The notes: generated by a model not told the origin, from the letters alone. A stretch of DNA of 64,000 bases from Oligoflexia bacterium (GCA_015232355.1 JADFZW010000009.1:104083-168082), one strand, 5' to 3'. Shown: positions 36,583-46,690, counted from the stretch's first letter. Program-made: numbers and translations.

Positions 36583-37266
36583 ATGAACAATAATATTCTA
36601 GTTCTTGGATGTGGTTCTCAATCACGATATGTGATAGACATAGCTGATTATGATAACTCAATAAACATATTAGGTCTAATCGACGTTGAGAATGGCAACT
36701 CAGTTAACAACATAATCAACGGGAAAAAAGTCATAGGAAAAATTAGAGATGTAGAGAAATTATTTTCTCCCAAAGAAATAAAACTTGTTGTTGCCCATGG
36801 AAATAATAGTTTAAAACAAGTATTGGTGAAACATTTTACTGATTTAAACTATCTGTTTTCTAATGTAATTAGTCCATTAGCAACGATATCAAAGTATGCT
36901 CTTCTGTCAGGAGAAGGGATTATAATTTGTCATAATGTTACCATACAACCAAATGCCAAAATAGGAAGTCATGTAATTATACATTCAAATTCTGTCATAG
37001 AACATGACTGCACGATAGGTGACTATAGCAATATCGCCCCTTCAGTCACTCTGGCCGGATACGTCTCTGTTGGAAAAAAAAGTTATGTCTACACAGGAGC
37101 ATCTATAATTCCAAGAATTTTAATAGGGGATGAAAGTGTAGTTGGAGCTGGTTCAGTTGTTTTACAAGATGTACCCAATAAAACTATCGTGGCCGGTGTT
37201 CCTTCGAAGATATTAAAATTTGTAAAAGATGAAACTCTCTCTGTAAGTATTATTGAGCAAAAATAG
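36583..37266 (+). CDS. NeuD/PglD-type sugar O- or N-acyltransferase
   Basis: About 227 residues. A Rossmann-like N-terminal part (NNILVLGCGSQSRYVIDI) is followed by a left-handed beta-helix of hexapeptide repeats such as IIICHNVTIQPNAKIGSHV, and the tail GAGSVVLQDVPNKT. Histidine in VIEHDCTIG matches the catalytic base of PglD. A TTG at 36574 is possible, but GGATTGGA better suits the ATG at 36583. Together with the DegT aminotransferase it suggests an acetamido-sugar. Its last 17 bases overlap the convergent gene. Confidence 0.9.
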   Translation: MNNNILVLGCGSQSRYVIDIADYDNSINILGLIDVENGNSVNNIINGKKVIGKIRDVEKLFSPKEIKLVVAHGNNSLKQVLVKHFTDLNYLFSNVISPLATISKYALLSGEGIIICHNVTIQPNAKIGSHVIIHSNSVIEHDCTIGDYSNIAPSVTLAGYVSVGKKSYVYTGASIIPRILIGDESVVGAGSVVLQDVPNKTIVAGVPSKILKFVKDETLSVSIIEQK

Positions 37267-38557
37267 CTTGTTGTGGAATTTGCTTATTATTTTTACTATA
37301 TTTTATACTTACTTTATCCAATAACAAAAAAGAAAAAGGCAATAGATATTGAACTGAATGTATTAAAAGCCTGAATCCATAGTTGCCAACATTACCAAAT
37401 ATAAACATAAGTGCATAGTATGATACTATATACGAATGAAAAGCCATTTCCCACAAAGGTGTTTTTTCACGATATTTAAACTTCCATATCAAAAACGCAA
37501 AGTAAGCAATCCACATAACCATCCAATGTGGTCTATTCTTGTAATCTGGAACTAATACCGTTGTATTTCCGAAACAAAACAATGCTCGCTTAAAAAAAAT
37601 ACCAAAAAAATTACCAGGTTCATTAGACATGTAATTTATGTATGAAACAATTGTTTTAAGATTTGATGAATTGTAGAGTGGTGACTCAGATCTACTACCA
37701 TTATTTTCACGTAAATATTTTTCAGGAATTGGAAGAACTATTTTTAAAACAGTGATAACTCCATTTACAGATGCCATACCTGAAGTAGACACTGTTTGCA
37801 TTGTATATATCTTTCCAGTTATGACATAATTTCTAATAGAAAGAAAAGACATCCCTAGTGAAAAAAATACACTTACTAACACAAGATTTTTAATAACATG
37901 TTTTGAATTTTTTAAAAAAAAATATCCTATTAGCAAGATAAACACAATTCCGGAAAATAGTAAATTTGGTCTGACTAAAATGCCTAATCCTGTAAAAAAA
38001 GATGAAAAATACAAGAACCAATTATTCTTTTTCTCTAATCCTTTCACAAAGAAAAAAAAGGCAAGGGCCAAAGTAAAAATCGCTAAATTTTCACTTAAGA
38101 ATTTAAATGAATAGTGCTTGAATACATCTACTAACCCCCAAATAGTTAATGTAATAAGAAAAAGAATTCCAGTTAATGGTCTCATTTTATTTTTTACTGT
38201 CCAGTAGAAAAGAGCAATAGATATTCCTAGCATTGCTCCCTGGGCGACAAAAACAGGAATCGTATTGTCTCCAAATAATATAAAAAGTAATGCTAAAAAG
38301 TAACAATACAAAAAACCACCAGGGTAAAAGTAAGGGCCTGATCCAGAACCATTAGGCATCCATATTCCATTTTTTTTTATATCTAATGCATGGTCAGCAT
38401 ATACAACCCAGTCGTTACCAGCGTCTGCCAATATTTGTCCTATCGTATCGTGAGGTGGAAAAAAATATAATCTTATTATTGTAATAACAACAAAAAAAAT
38501 AATTATAATAATGGCCAAATTATTGCCAAACTTATCGAGAGAAATGTTATGTTTCAA
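37250..38557 (-). CDS. GT-C family (GT39/ArnT-like) glycosyltransferase
   Basis: 435-residue polytopic protein. The first external loop contains DAGNDWVVYADHALDI, the acidic catalytic pattern of ArnT/PMT relatives, and GSGSGPYFYPGG follows. KFLSENLAIF and GLGILVRPNLLFSG are typical later patches. About ten hydrophobic segments are visible. It should use a polyprenyl-phosphate sugar on the periplasmic face. GGGG stretches precede the ATG. It is followed 84 bases downstream in the opposite sense of numbering by the deacetylase gene at 38642, which lies upstream in the same direction. Confidence 0.8.
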   Translation of the reverse strand: MKHNISLDKFGNNLAIIIIIFFVVITIIRLYFFPPHDTIGQILADAGNDWVVYADHALDIKKNGIWMPNGSGSGPYFYPGGFLYCYFLALLFILFGDNTIPVFVAQGAMLGISIALFYWTVKNKMRPLTGILFLITLTIWGLVDVFKHYSFKFLSENLAIFTLALAFFFFVKGLEKKNNWFLYFSSFFTGLGILVRPNLLFSGIVFILLIGYFFLKNSKHVIKNLVLVSVFFSLGMSFLSIRNYVITGKIYTMQTVSTSGMASVNGVITVLKIVLPIPEKYLRENNGSRSESPLYNSSNLKTIVSYINYMSNEPGNFFGIFFKRALFCFGNTTVLVPDYKNRPHWMVMWIAYFAFLIWKFKYREKTPLWEMAFHSYIVSYYALMFIFGNVGNYGFRLLIHSVQYLLPFSFLLLDKVSIKYSKNNKQIPQQAIFAQ

Positions 38558-38641
38558 AACCCACCCCTTTGCACATTAAGGTCTTGTTTAAAATGTACTA
38601 TAAATTTTCATGCACTTTCAATATAATAACCGTCAATGACG

Positions 38642-39412
38642 TTACCTTCTTTCCTTCAAACGTCTTCTAGTCTGCAATGCCCACCTAAGAATAAAAGCAA
38701 AACTTGTGTGCACAAGACGACCACTGCTCGCAAATTGAATTGCTTCTCTATAGGTAATTATTTTCTTATGATTTTTTCTCACAAAAGATTCTAAAGCATC
38801 ATAATCTTTTTTGCTATAATTATTTAAATGATGAACAGAAGTGTGAATTCCATATGGAAAAGCAATAGGACGACCAACCAATTGTGGAACAAAAAGAATC
38901 TCATGCTCATAGAAAGGAAATAGTGCGTATCCGTCAGATATCGATTTAAATCCCAAAGACTTTAGGGCCCTTACTGTGTTTATGTCAAATATATGCGACG
39001 GTGCAAAGAAAAGTTCCGATGTAATCTTTTCTTTCTTAAATATCTCTAATCCTTTTTTTAACTTCATCAATTGTGAATCGTAATTTAGGGAAGCAAATTC
39101 ACTTGGGCCCTCATTTCCAAATATATCTTTCGTCCACGCCACAACATAATCATGTTGATATCCGTGCATCGCTATTTCCCAGCCATCTCTTTGAACAGAT
39201 CTAATTTCATCCCAAAAATTAGTTGGGCAAGAAGGAAATTTTTTAAGACTTGGATCTTGATTATCTGGAATCACCCCAATAATTGGTTTAATGCAATACT
39301 TTTCAAGTAATGCCTTCACTTGAAAATAAACATCCCAATTCATATTTGGAGCAATATCATCAAAACGAATCAAATATCCAGTTTTCAAACTGCTTCTCTC
39401 TTCATCTTTCAT
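38642..39412 (-). CDS. DUF2334-like polysaccharide deacetylase
   Basis: 256 residues. YLIRFDDIAPNMNW has the Asp-Asp metal/catalytic pair of the carbohydrate esterase 4 fold. MHGYQHDYVV provides the H-x3-H ligand pair, and FFAPSHIFD is a later conserved-looking patch. There is no signal peptide, so it probably works on cytoplasmic or lipid-linked intermediates. The ribosome site is weak. It lies upstream of the GT-C gene. De-N-acetylation of an amino-sugar in the glycan is the likely task. Confidence 0.85.
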   Translation of the reverse strand: MKDEERSSLKTGYLIRFDDIAPNMNWDVYFQVKALLEKYCIKPIIGVIPDNQDPSLKKFPSCPTNFWDEIRSVQRDGWEIAMHGYQHDYVVAWTKDIFGNEGPSEFASLNYDSQLMKLKKGLEIFKKEKITSELFFAPSHIFDINTVRALKSLGFKSISDGYALFPFYEHEILFVPQLVGRPIAFPYGIHTSVHHLNNYSKKDYDALESFVRKNHKKIITYREAIQFASSGRLVHTSFAFILRWALQTRRRLKERR

Positions 39413-39608
39413 AATGCTTTAAGAATAAAAAAATTTACTTTTTCCCATACGTCCAATATTATTACTCAATACTAAACTAACTACAAAAGTAACATTTGCT
39501 TGGAGTGGTATTAATCTTAAAAATAACTCTATTAAATTAAAAACTGAAAGTCAAAACACTGGATTGTACAAAAAATGATTCAGAATTCATAGTTCGGAGT
39601 TTATTAAC

Positions 39609-40559
39609 GTGAATAATTCTCTAAAAAAAGTCCTCATTGTGGGAGGATCAAGTTTGGTCGGCAAAGGCATGATCAACTATTTTGAACAAAACAAGCAAAA
39701 CAAACATGCAAATAATTTTGATTTGTTTTGTTCAATAAAAAAAACGTGGAATTATCCATTTCCCACTGAAAAAACTTTCCAAATGGATTTATTATCCAGA
39801 ATAGAAATTCAAAGAACGCTAGAAAACATTCGCCCAGATATTGTTGTTTTTGCGGCCAGCGAAGGTCGCGTAGATGTATGTGAAAATAACAAAGATGATG
39901 CAAAAAAAATAAATGTAGAGAGTTTGAAAGATTTTCTAGAGATATTAAACACAATTAAGAAACCAGAACTTTTTATTTACATCTCTTCCAATGCTGTCTT
40001 TAGTGGTGAGAATGCCCCTTATTCAGAAGAAGATCATTTGTCTCCTGTAAATTATTATGGAAAAACTAAAGTGGATGCGGAGAATGTGGTGACCGAAATG
40101 TCAAAAGGATATTACGTTATCATTCGTCCAATTCTTCTTATTGGAATGGCAATCGCGGGAAGAAGAAAATCGGCCATAGAATTTTTCCTCGAACGATTAC
40201 ATAATGGCGATGAAGTACGTGCAGTAGATGATGTTTTTTGTAATCCACTTCATGCAAATTTTTTGGCCGCTGCAATTTGGGATGTGATCGCACATAGAGA
40301 TATATGTAAGGAACAAATATTTCACATTGGTGGAAAGGATAGATTATCACGATATGATTTGGTTTTGGCCCTTTGTAAATCATTCAACCTCAATGAAAAA
40401 TTAGTTGTAAGATCTTCTGCAAGTGAATTTTCAAATCTCACCCAGAGAGCGGCAGATACAACATATGCTACAAACAAAGCATCGATGATGCTAAATTGGC
40501 ATCCACCCGACATTTATGAAAGTTTAGAATTACTAAAAAAAGAGTGGATGCAATGGTGA
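39609..40559 (+). CDS. RmlD-like sugar-nucleotide reductase
   Basis: 316 residues of the RmlD substrate-binding type: VLIVGGSSLVGKGMI, PDIVVFAASEGRVDVCE with the typical D-x-CE ending, YISSNAVFSGENAPYSE, and NYYGKTKVDAENVV with the Y-x3-K pair. GTG start with GGAG nine bases upstream. The product may be a deoxy-sugar nucleotide, but no RmlA, B or C is in the window, so assignment as dTDP-rhamnose synthase is not supported. Overlaps the next gene (ATGGTGA). Confidence 0.87.
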   Translation: MNNSLKKVLIVGGSSLVGKGMINYFEQNKQNKHANNFDLFCSIKKTWNYPFPTEKTFQMDLLSRIEIQRTLENIRPDIVVFAASEGRVDVCENNKDDAKKINVESLKDFLEILNTIKKPELFIYISSNAVFSGENAPYSEEDHLSPVNYYGKTKVDAENVVTEMSKGYYVIIRPILLIGMAIAGRRKSAIEFFLERLHNGDEVRAVDDVFCNPLHANFLAAAIWDVIAHRDICKEQIFHIGGKDRLSRYDLVLALCKSFNLNEKLVVRSSASEFSNLTQRAADTTYATNKASMMLNWHPPDIYESLELLKKEWMQW

Positions 40560-41449
40560 ATACTAGCTCAACAACATTATCTTCTGTGTCTTCTGTATTT
40601 TTTTCTATCGTAATTCCCTGTTATAAATGTTCGACATTTATCCGAAAAACTTTGGATACAGTTAAGGATCAAACCTTTAAAGATTTAGAGATTGTCATTG
40701 TTGATGATTGTAGTCCCGATAATTCACTCTATGTAATAAACCAATGGATCTTTGATAACAAAAACAAGAATTCGAACTTATCTGTAAAGTTAATAAGTCA
40801 TTCAAAAAACAAAATGCAAAGTGGAGCAAGAAATACAGGGATTGCAAACTCCAGAGGGGAATATGTAGCTTTATTAGATCATGATGATCTTTGGTATCCA
40901 AAAAAGCTTGAGACCATTTATGATTACATCAAAAAGACTAGCGCTGATTGGCTTTGTCACTCTGAAAGTTTATTTAATTTAAATGGAGCTAATTTTGGAG
41001 TGACTGATCCATTCATTCCTTCAGATCATAATACACCAGAAAAGAGATACAGATATTTACTTTTCGAACGAAATCCCTACTCTCCTTCTGCTAGCTGTTT
41101 TAGTAAAAAATTATTATCCAGTTTGAGTCTTGAAGAAAAAGTATTTGATGAGGATAAAAATTTGCACTCTGTTGAAGATTATGATCTCTGGCTTAGATTA
41201 GTAAAAAATGGTCACGAATGTTATCCAATTAAGGAAGTACTAGGAGATTACTTGATAAATGAAAACTCTATGGTGATTACTCAAAGGGAAAAACATTTTA
41301 AAAACTGGCTTTATATTTTGAATAAACACTATAAACTTTTAGAAGACAAAACAATAAAAGATAAATTTATATATAATAAGCTGATATATAAAAGAAAATT
41401 TCAATTTTATAGACAATATAATGCCATCAAAAGATGGATCAATGGATAA
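40553..41449 (+). CDS. Family 2 glycosyltransferase
   Basis: About 298 residues, GT-A: FSIVIPCYKCSTFIRKTL, IVIVDDCSPDNSL, GARNTGIANSRGEY, and LLDHDDLWYP with the D-x-D equivalent. VEDYDLWLRLVKNG is the catalytic-base region. The N-terminus is rich in Ser and Thr. Its start overlaps the stop of the reductase by translational coupling, and the AsnB gene follows after 27 bases. Soluble cytoplasmic sugar transfer is expected; the sugar is unknown. Confidence 0.9.
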   Translation: MVNTSSTTLSSVSSVFFSIVIPCYKCSTFIRKTLDTVKDQTFKDLEIVIVDDCSPDNSLYVINQWIFDNKNKNSNLSVKLISHSKNKMQSGARNTGIANSRGEYVALLDHDDLWYPKKLETIYDYIKKTSADWLCHSESLFNLNGANFGVTDPFIPSDHNTPEKRYRYLLFERNPYSPSASCFSKKLLSSLSLEEKVFDEDKNLHSVEDYDLWLRLVKNGHECYPIKEVLGDYLINENSMVITQREKHFKNWLYILNKHYKLLEDKTIKDKFIYNKLIYKRKFQFYRQYNAIKRWING

Positions 41450-41476
41450 GCAAGAGCAAGTGGATAAAAAATAATT

Positions 41477-43399
41477 ATGTGTGGAATATTTGGTTACATC
41501 TCACCTATATCAGCTAATAACAACATAAATTCAGAGAAGGCACTTTTTAATTTAAAACACAGAGGACCTGATTCATCTGGTACACTTACTTACGGTGGCC
41601 TTCAGCAAATAAGCTTATCTCATCGACGATTATCTATAATTGATTTATCAACAACTGCAAATCAACCGCTTGAACGGAAGGACTTAAATTTAGTAATTAC
41701 TTTTAACGGTGAAATTTATAATTACCTAGAATTAAAAAAAGAATTATTACTTCAAGGATATTCATTTCAAACTAATTCTGATACCGAAATACTTCTTGTT
41801 GGATATCATCACTACAAAGAAGGTATTCTAGAAAAGTTGCGAGGGATGTTTGCTTTCGCAATCTATGACAATAATAAGAATAACAAGAACAACTCAATAT
41901 TTTTAGCAAGAGATCGCGTAGGAAAAAAACCTTTATACTATTATCTAAAAAATAATCTTTTTATTTTTTCCTCTGAGATCAAAGCAATCTTGTGCCAAGA
42001 AGGCATCGATAAAACCATTGATCAAGATGCTCTTAATAATTATCTTCACTTTGGATATATCTCTGCTCCTCTGACTATATACAAATATATTCGATCCCTC
42101 GAAGCGGCCCACTTCATGTTGTTTAAAGACTATACTACTATTAATATAAAAAGATATTGGAGAATAGATTACAGAAATAAAATAGACGCTAATTCGACTG
42201 GAATAAATAATGATCTAGTATCTCAACTATCAAATACTTTTGAAGAAGCAGTAAAAATAAGAATGATGGCCGCCGACGTGCCTGTTGGTGCATTTTTAAG
42301 TGGTGGAATCGATAGTAGTGCAGTTGTTGCTTTCGCCTCAAAATATACAGATAAACTAAAAACTTTCTCCATTAAATTCGACTACTCTTCATTTGATGAA
42401 AGTCAATATGCACGGATGGTTGCTCAAAAATACAAAACAGAACACCACCAATTTACAGTTGATTGTGGAGTTGATTTTTTAAAATTACTCCCTGAAATCG
42501 CATGGCATTTTGAACAACCATATGCTGATTCATCCGCACTGCCAACTTACTACCTATCAAAAAAAACTAGTGAACATGTAAAAGTTGTCTTGAGTGGTGA
42601 TGGCGGAGATGAAAGTTTTGTAGGATACGAACGATATTTAGCTCATACTCTTAGTGAGAAATATGATCATCTGCCAAATGTAATCAAAATTTTAGTTAAA
42701 AAATTAGGAGAACAATGTTGGTCTTTAGAGCCAAAAACATTCCTCTTTCGTCTTAAGAGAATAATTAAATATCTTTCAACTAAAGGACCTTTTGATCGTT
42801 ACTTGAAAACTATTCAGTATTTTAATTCAGAGGAATTACCTTTGTTATTTGAATCGGATTTGGAATCGGATAATGAACTTAACTTTAATTATCAACAATA
42901 TTTCATGCAAATATTGGCCGACTTTGACATAGAAAGAATTATTGGATTTGACTTTGAAAGATACCTTCCTGATGATCTTTTAGTTAAAGTAGATCGAGCA
43001 AGTATGGCCCATTCTTTAGAAGTTCGTTCACCATTTCTAGATCACAAACTAGTAGAACTGGCTGCTTCAATTCCAATGGACATAAAGTTTAGCAGATACA
43101 GATTAAAATATTTGTTGAAAAATCATATGCTAAAAAATGTTTTGGATAAAAAAATATTATTTCGTCCAAAAATGGGTTTTGGAGTTCCTATTCACGATTG
43201 GCTTAAAAATGGGATGTATCAGTACACTAGACAAATATTAATGGATGGTAAATTTTTCTCCGATTATAATCATAACTGTAACTTTAACAAAAAATACATA
43301 GAAAAATTATTATTAGAACATAAAGATAACAAAGCTAATAATACAAACAAACTTTGGACCTTGCTGATGTTGGGACTGTGGTATGACAATCAAGCATGA
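41477..43399 (+). CDS. Asparagine synthetase homologue 3
   Basis: 640 residues. MCGIFGYISP gives the Cys2 nucleophile; KHRGPDSSG and FNGEIYNYLEL complete the glutaminase signature. The synthetase domain has FLSGGIDSSAVVAF and SGDGGDESFVGYERY. An Asn/Lys run (NNKNNKNN) near residue 135 comes from an in-frame repeat. Third AsnB-type gene in the locus and on the other strand. Together with the GT2 upstream it may amidate a sugar acid; this is inference. Confidence 0.93.
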   Translation: MCGIFGYISPISANNNINSEKALFNLKHRGPDSSGTLTYGGLQQISLSHRRLSIIDLSTTANQPLERKDLNLVITFNGEIYNYLELKKELLLQGYSFQTNSDTEILLVGYHHYKEGILEKLRGMFAFAIYDNNKNNKNNSIFLARDRVGKKPLYYYLKNNLFIFSSEIKAILCQEGIDKTIDQDALNNYLHFGYISAPLTIYKYIRSLEAAHFMLFKDYTTINIKRYWRIDYRNKIDANSTGINNDLVSQLSNTFEEAVKIRMMAADVPVGAFLSGGIDSSAVVAFASKYTDKLKTFSIKFDYSSFDESQYARMVAQKYKTEHHQFTVDCGVDFLKLLPEIAWHFEQPYADSSALPTYYLSKKTSEHVKVVLSGDGGDESFVGYERYLAHTLSEKYDHLPNVIKILVKKLGEQCWSLEPKTFLFRLKRIIKYLSTKGPFDRYLKTIQYFNSEELPLLFESDLESDNELNFNYQQYFMQILADFDIERIIGFDFERYLPDDLLVKVDRASMAHSLEVRSPFLDHKLVELAASIPMDIKFSRYRLKYLLKNHMLKNVLDKKILFRPKMGFGVPIHDWLKNGMYQYTRQILMDGKFFSDYNHNCNFNKKYIEKLLLEHKDNKANNTNKLWTLLMLGLWYDNQA

Positions 43400-43402
43400 T
43401 GA

Positions 43403-44779
43403 TCATCCATATCTCAATCGCATATATGTACTATGAACTTTAGGAAAGTATACTTTGATATTCGACTTCAAGTAAATCAATGCCTTTTTAAGATTACTCC
43501 TTCTATAAACATTAAATCCAAACCAAAAAAATTGCCACTTTATCTGTCTTCTTGAAAAACCTGGTAGATTTAAAACACTCTCTCCTGAAAAATAACTAGA
43601 GGTATGTCTATTACTCATAAGTTTTTTTTCTTCGACTAAAGAATAAAGATCTGTCCCTTCATAAGGAAAAAAAACTGACAACTGGAAGGAGTCAGGCAAT
43701 ACCATTTTATTTAGTTTAACTGTTCTCTTGAATGCTTTAGCAGTTTCACCAGGAAGTCCAATCATATTAAAAGCATGTGTTGAAAGTCCTGCCTCTTTAG
43801 CATATCTAAAAGCATCTATAATATGTTGATCACGAAGTGGGCGCTTTAATATCTGCATTCGTACTGTTTCATCTCCTGCTTCAATGCCAATACAAAGCAA
43901 ACGACAACCAGCCTTCTTTAACATTTTACAGAGATCAAGATCAACACTACTTGGAAAAGCATTACAATGAAAAGGAAGATTAGTAACAGTAGGGTATATT
44001 TGGCAAAACTCATTAAGCCATTTTTTGTTTTTAACGAATGAATCATCATCGAATGCAAGCCAAGTTGGATTAATTGTTTTGATAAAAAGTTTTATCTCTT
44101 CCATGGCCCGATTAACTGATTTAAATTTTACATAGGTAGAACCAGTTGTATCATTAATCTTTTTCAGAGCATGATTGCAACAATTGGCACAAGGAAACGG
44201 ACATCCTCGTGCAAAGAAAAGATTTGGATAAGCAGCATAGTGCTCTCTCGGAAAGATTTCAAAATCAGGAAATGGATATTCATCGAGAGGGATATTATTT
44301 TCTCTCATCGGATTTTTAAATATTTTTCCATCATGCCTAAACCACCAATTTTTAATACCAGTATAATCTGTTCCTTTCTCTAAAGCGGTAACGTAATCTA
44401 ACAACGGCCACTCTCCAGCACCTCTACACAATCCATCTAGTTCAGGCGTCTCTTCAATAAAGGAAGGAAATAGTGTCGGACACACACCTCCGACAACAAT
44501 AGGAAATTTAAATCGAGATTTCAAAAATTTTATAATTTCTTCAGTATATTTTTTCTGAGGAGAAGTTAGAGATATTGCAACTAGGTCGGGATTAACCTTC
44601 TTAACTGCAGAAATGAGCGCTCCCGGTGTTTCATCAGTAATATTAATATTCTTACTATTTGTTAAAACAAAAAGATCAGTTTTATGTCCATGAGCTTTTA
44701 GCATACCACCTAGAGATGTAATCGCATGACAAACGTTAGTGCCAATGCCTATCGAAGGATAAATAAAAAGTACATGCAT
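43403..44779 (-). CDS. B12-binding-type radical SAM protein
   Basis: 458 residues. N-terminal cobalamin-fold region: AISLTSPQKKYTEEII and VVGGVCPTLFPSF. Cluster motif CPFPCANC, C-x3-C-x2-C, preceded by FFARG. Later patches CIGIEAGDETVRM and MIGLPGETAKAF are typical. It is convergent with AsnB 3, only three bases apart. FkbM and a second methyltransferase gene lie upstream on the same strand. The reaction is not predictable. Confidence 0.87.
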   Translation of the reverse strand: MHVLFIYPSIGIGTNVCHAITSLGGMLKAHGHKTDLFVLTNSKNINITDETPGALISAVKKVNPDLVAISLTSPQKKYTEEIIKFLKSRFKFPIVVGGVCPTLFPSFIEETPELDGLCRGAGEWPLLDYVTALEKGTDYTGIKNWWFRHDGKIFKNPMRENNIPLDEYPFPDFEIFPREHYAAYPNLFFARGCPFPCANCCNHALKKINDTTGSTYVKFKSVNRAMEEIKLFIKTINPTWLAFDDDSFVKNKKWLNEFCQIYPTVTNLPFHCNAFPSSVDLDLCKMLKKAGCRLLCIGIEAGDETVRMQILKRPLRDQHIIDAFRYAKEAGLSTHAFNMIGLPGETAKAFKRTVKLNKMVLPDSFQLSVFFPYEGTDLYSLVEEKKLMSNRHTSSYFSGESVLNLPGFSRRQIKWQFFWFGFNVYRRSNLKKALIYLKSNIKVYFPKVHSTYMRLRYG

Positions 44780-44855
44780 AAAAGATTTAACTCCAATTAT
44801 TTTATAAATTTTTCAAACAAAACACTACAAGACTATAACTAGATATAATTAATTA

Positions 44856-45641
44856 TTACGATGGATATAAAAACACTTCAAATGTTTTCAATAGATCCTT
44901 TTGAGAACAAAACCACAATCTATCAACTTTTTTGCCATTACTAATCATTGTCATATTATATGTTTTTATAATCTTCCAAAAATCCTCAAGCGAATCACCT
45001 TTTGCTTTAATTTGTGGAGGATGAACATCTATGGCAACTCTAGGTCTAAATCTTTGAAAGGCACTCTTGCCTCCTAATAAAATATCTATCTCTGCACCTT
45101 CAGCATCTATTTTTATCAAATCAAGTTTTGTTAATTTTTGCTCAACAACAAAGCTATCGATACTAACTAGATCATATTCTATACACTTTTTTTTCCCATC
45201 TTCATCAGAAGAAAAATCAACTAAACTATTTGCAACACTTACATTATCTTCGAATTCATAAAATTTAGTTTTGCCTGCTACTTTTCCTACTACCGCTTGT
45301 TTCAGTTCAATATTCTTACACTTATTCATTTTAATTACTTTTTTTTGCATTTTATTTGTAGCAGAGGTTGGTTCAAAGCTAAAAACCTTGCCATCATCAT
45401 GAACCAATTTTGAAGTCAAGACACTAAAATAACCAAGGTGGCTTCCAATATCAATTACAACATCGCCTCTTTTACAATTGTTTTTTAAGAAATTTGCTGT
45501 TTTTGATTCGTAATCTTTTTTGTAATAACGACAATATTTAGCAGGAAAATTGATTTTTGTTCCGTTAATAACAACAGGTACCCCTCTGTTAAAAGTAGCT
45601 AAATCAATCAGTGAATAACACAAATTTTTCACTATATTCAT
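44856..45641 (-). CDS. FkbM-family methyltransferase
   Basis: About 261 residues. SAM loop VVIDIGSHLGYFSVL, then VFSFEPTSATNKM with the acidic residue of motif II, and LIKIDAEGAEIDILLGG, the hallmark D-x-EG-x-E of FkbM O-methyltransferases. Two ATGs lie six bases apart; the inner one at 45641 has AAGGGG at better spacing than the one at 45647. It likely O-methylates a sugar of the repeat unit. It sits between the radical SAM and another methyltransferase gene. Confidence 0.9.
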   Translation of the reverse strand: MNIVKNLCYSLIDLATFNRGVPVVINGTKINFPAKYCRYYKKDYESKTANFLKNNCKRGDVVIDIGSHLGYFSVLTSKLVHDDGKVFSFEPTSATNKMQKKVIKMNKCKNIELKQAVVGKVAGKTKFYEFEDNVSVANSLVDFSSDEDGKKKCIEYDLVSIDSFVVEQKLTKLDLIKIDAEGAEIDILLGGKSAFQRFRPRVAIDVHPPQIKAKGDSLEDFWKIIKTYNMTMISNGKKVDRLWFCSQKDLLKTFEVFLYPS

Positions 45642-45673
45642 ATCCATATCCCCTTATTTTATTCATTCATCCT

Positions 45674-46690
45674 TTATTCCTTAATCCATTTAGCAATAAC
45701 GATCGCTCTATTTTGTAAATTTAATAGTCTTCCTAAAATACTTTCCCCAATTACTATATTTGTTTTTCCAATAATTTTCATTGCTAACGCTTTTATAGAA
45801 CCATCATTTTGTCTAACGGTAAAAGGCCAGTCGATACTATATGGAGTATAATTAATCATCTGTAGAGAAGCATTGTTGATAAGTCTAATTAAAGATCTTT
45901 TATTAAATAAAAACAAATGATAAGGCGGATTATTTGCTATCGTTGATGCTTTAGATATTTTTTTTATATTCTTATATAATTTTAAAAAAATAGTACCTAT
46001 ATTTGTAGAAGATTCCAACGGTGATAATATCATAAACACTCCTTTGCTTGATAACAGATGCCTTAGCTTACAGAGTGTTTCGATAGGATAAGGTAAATGT
46101 TCCAATACATCTGCAAGAAAAATTATATCAAACTTCCTACCACTTTCTAATAGTACGCCTATTTCTCCCGTCAAAATTTCGATATTATCAGAACCAGACA
46201 GCGTTTTTTTTGATAATAAATTAACATCTTGTGGAAGTGGTTCATATGCGGTCACTTGATATCCACACTTCCTTGCAAAAATTGAAAAATTTCCATTTCC
46301 ACAACCAAAGTCTAGCAAATTTTGGTAATTATTCTCTCTCTTATATTTAAACAATAATTTGAACAAAGCTTGTTTATCTTTTTTAGTTTGAAAGGACTCA
46401 TTACTATTATCCACACGATTATCTACGCTACTATCTAAATCCAGGGGATCACAATCTTTTGATTCATTACGATTATACACATAGGTGTTGGCATAATTGG
46501 ATGGAGTATAAATTTCTACTAAAATCTCAGAAGAAGGTATTGGAAAAACAAAAACAAGGTCACACTTTAAGCACTCTAAATAAGAATATTCGAATTTATC
46601 AACATACTGATGTTTGCCAAGTAGATGTGAAACAATCATACTACTTGAACATGATGGACAAGACATTGATGGCGTTTTACAATCACTCAT
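45674..46690 (-). CDS. SAM methyltransferase with N-terminal zinc ribbon
   Basis: 338 residues. An N-terminal ribbon (CPSC, later CLKC) is followed by LLDFGCGNGNFSIFARKCG, the SAM loop, and IIFLADVLEHLPYP. The build resembles the truncated methyltransferase at 1-932, but the two are not close copies. Such C-x2-C proteins with a class I domain often act on dTDP-linked deoxy-sugars. An acidic low-complexity stretch (SVDNRVDNSN) lies near residue 90. First gene of the leftward trio. Confidence 0.87.
   Translation of the reverse strand: MSDCKTPSMSCPSCSSSMIVSHLLGKHQYVDKFEYSYLECLKCDLVFVFPIPSSEILVEIYTPSNYANTYVYNRNESKDCDPLDLDSSVDNRVDNSNESFQTKKDKQALFKLLFKYKRENNYQNLLDFGCGNGNFSIFARKCGYQVTAYEPLPQDVNLLSKKTLSGSDNIEILTGEIGVLLESGRKFDIIFLADVLEHLPYPIETLCKLRHLLSSKGVFMILSPLESSTNIGTIFLKLYKNIKKISKASTIANNPPYHLFLFNKRSLIRLINNASLQMINYTPYSIDWPFTVRQNDGSIKALAMKIIGKTNIVIGESILGRLLNLQNRAIVIAKWIKE

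Noticed and set aside
39609..40559. Calling the reductase rmlD of dTDP-rhamnose synthesis
   Set aside because: No RmlA, RmlB or RmlC homologue is in the window, so only the fold-level name is supported.
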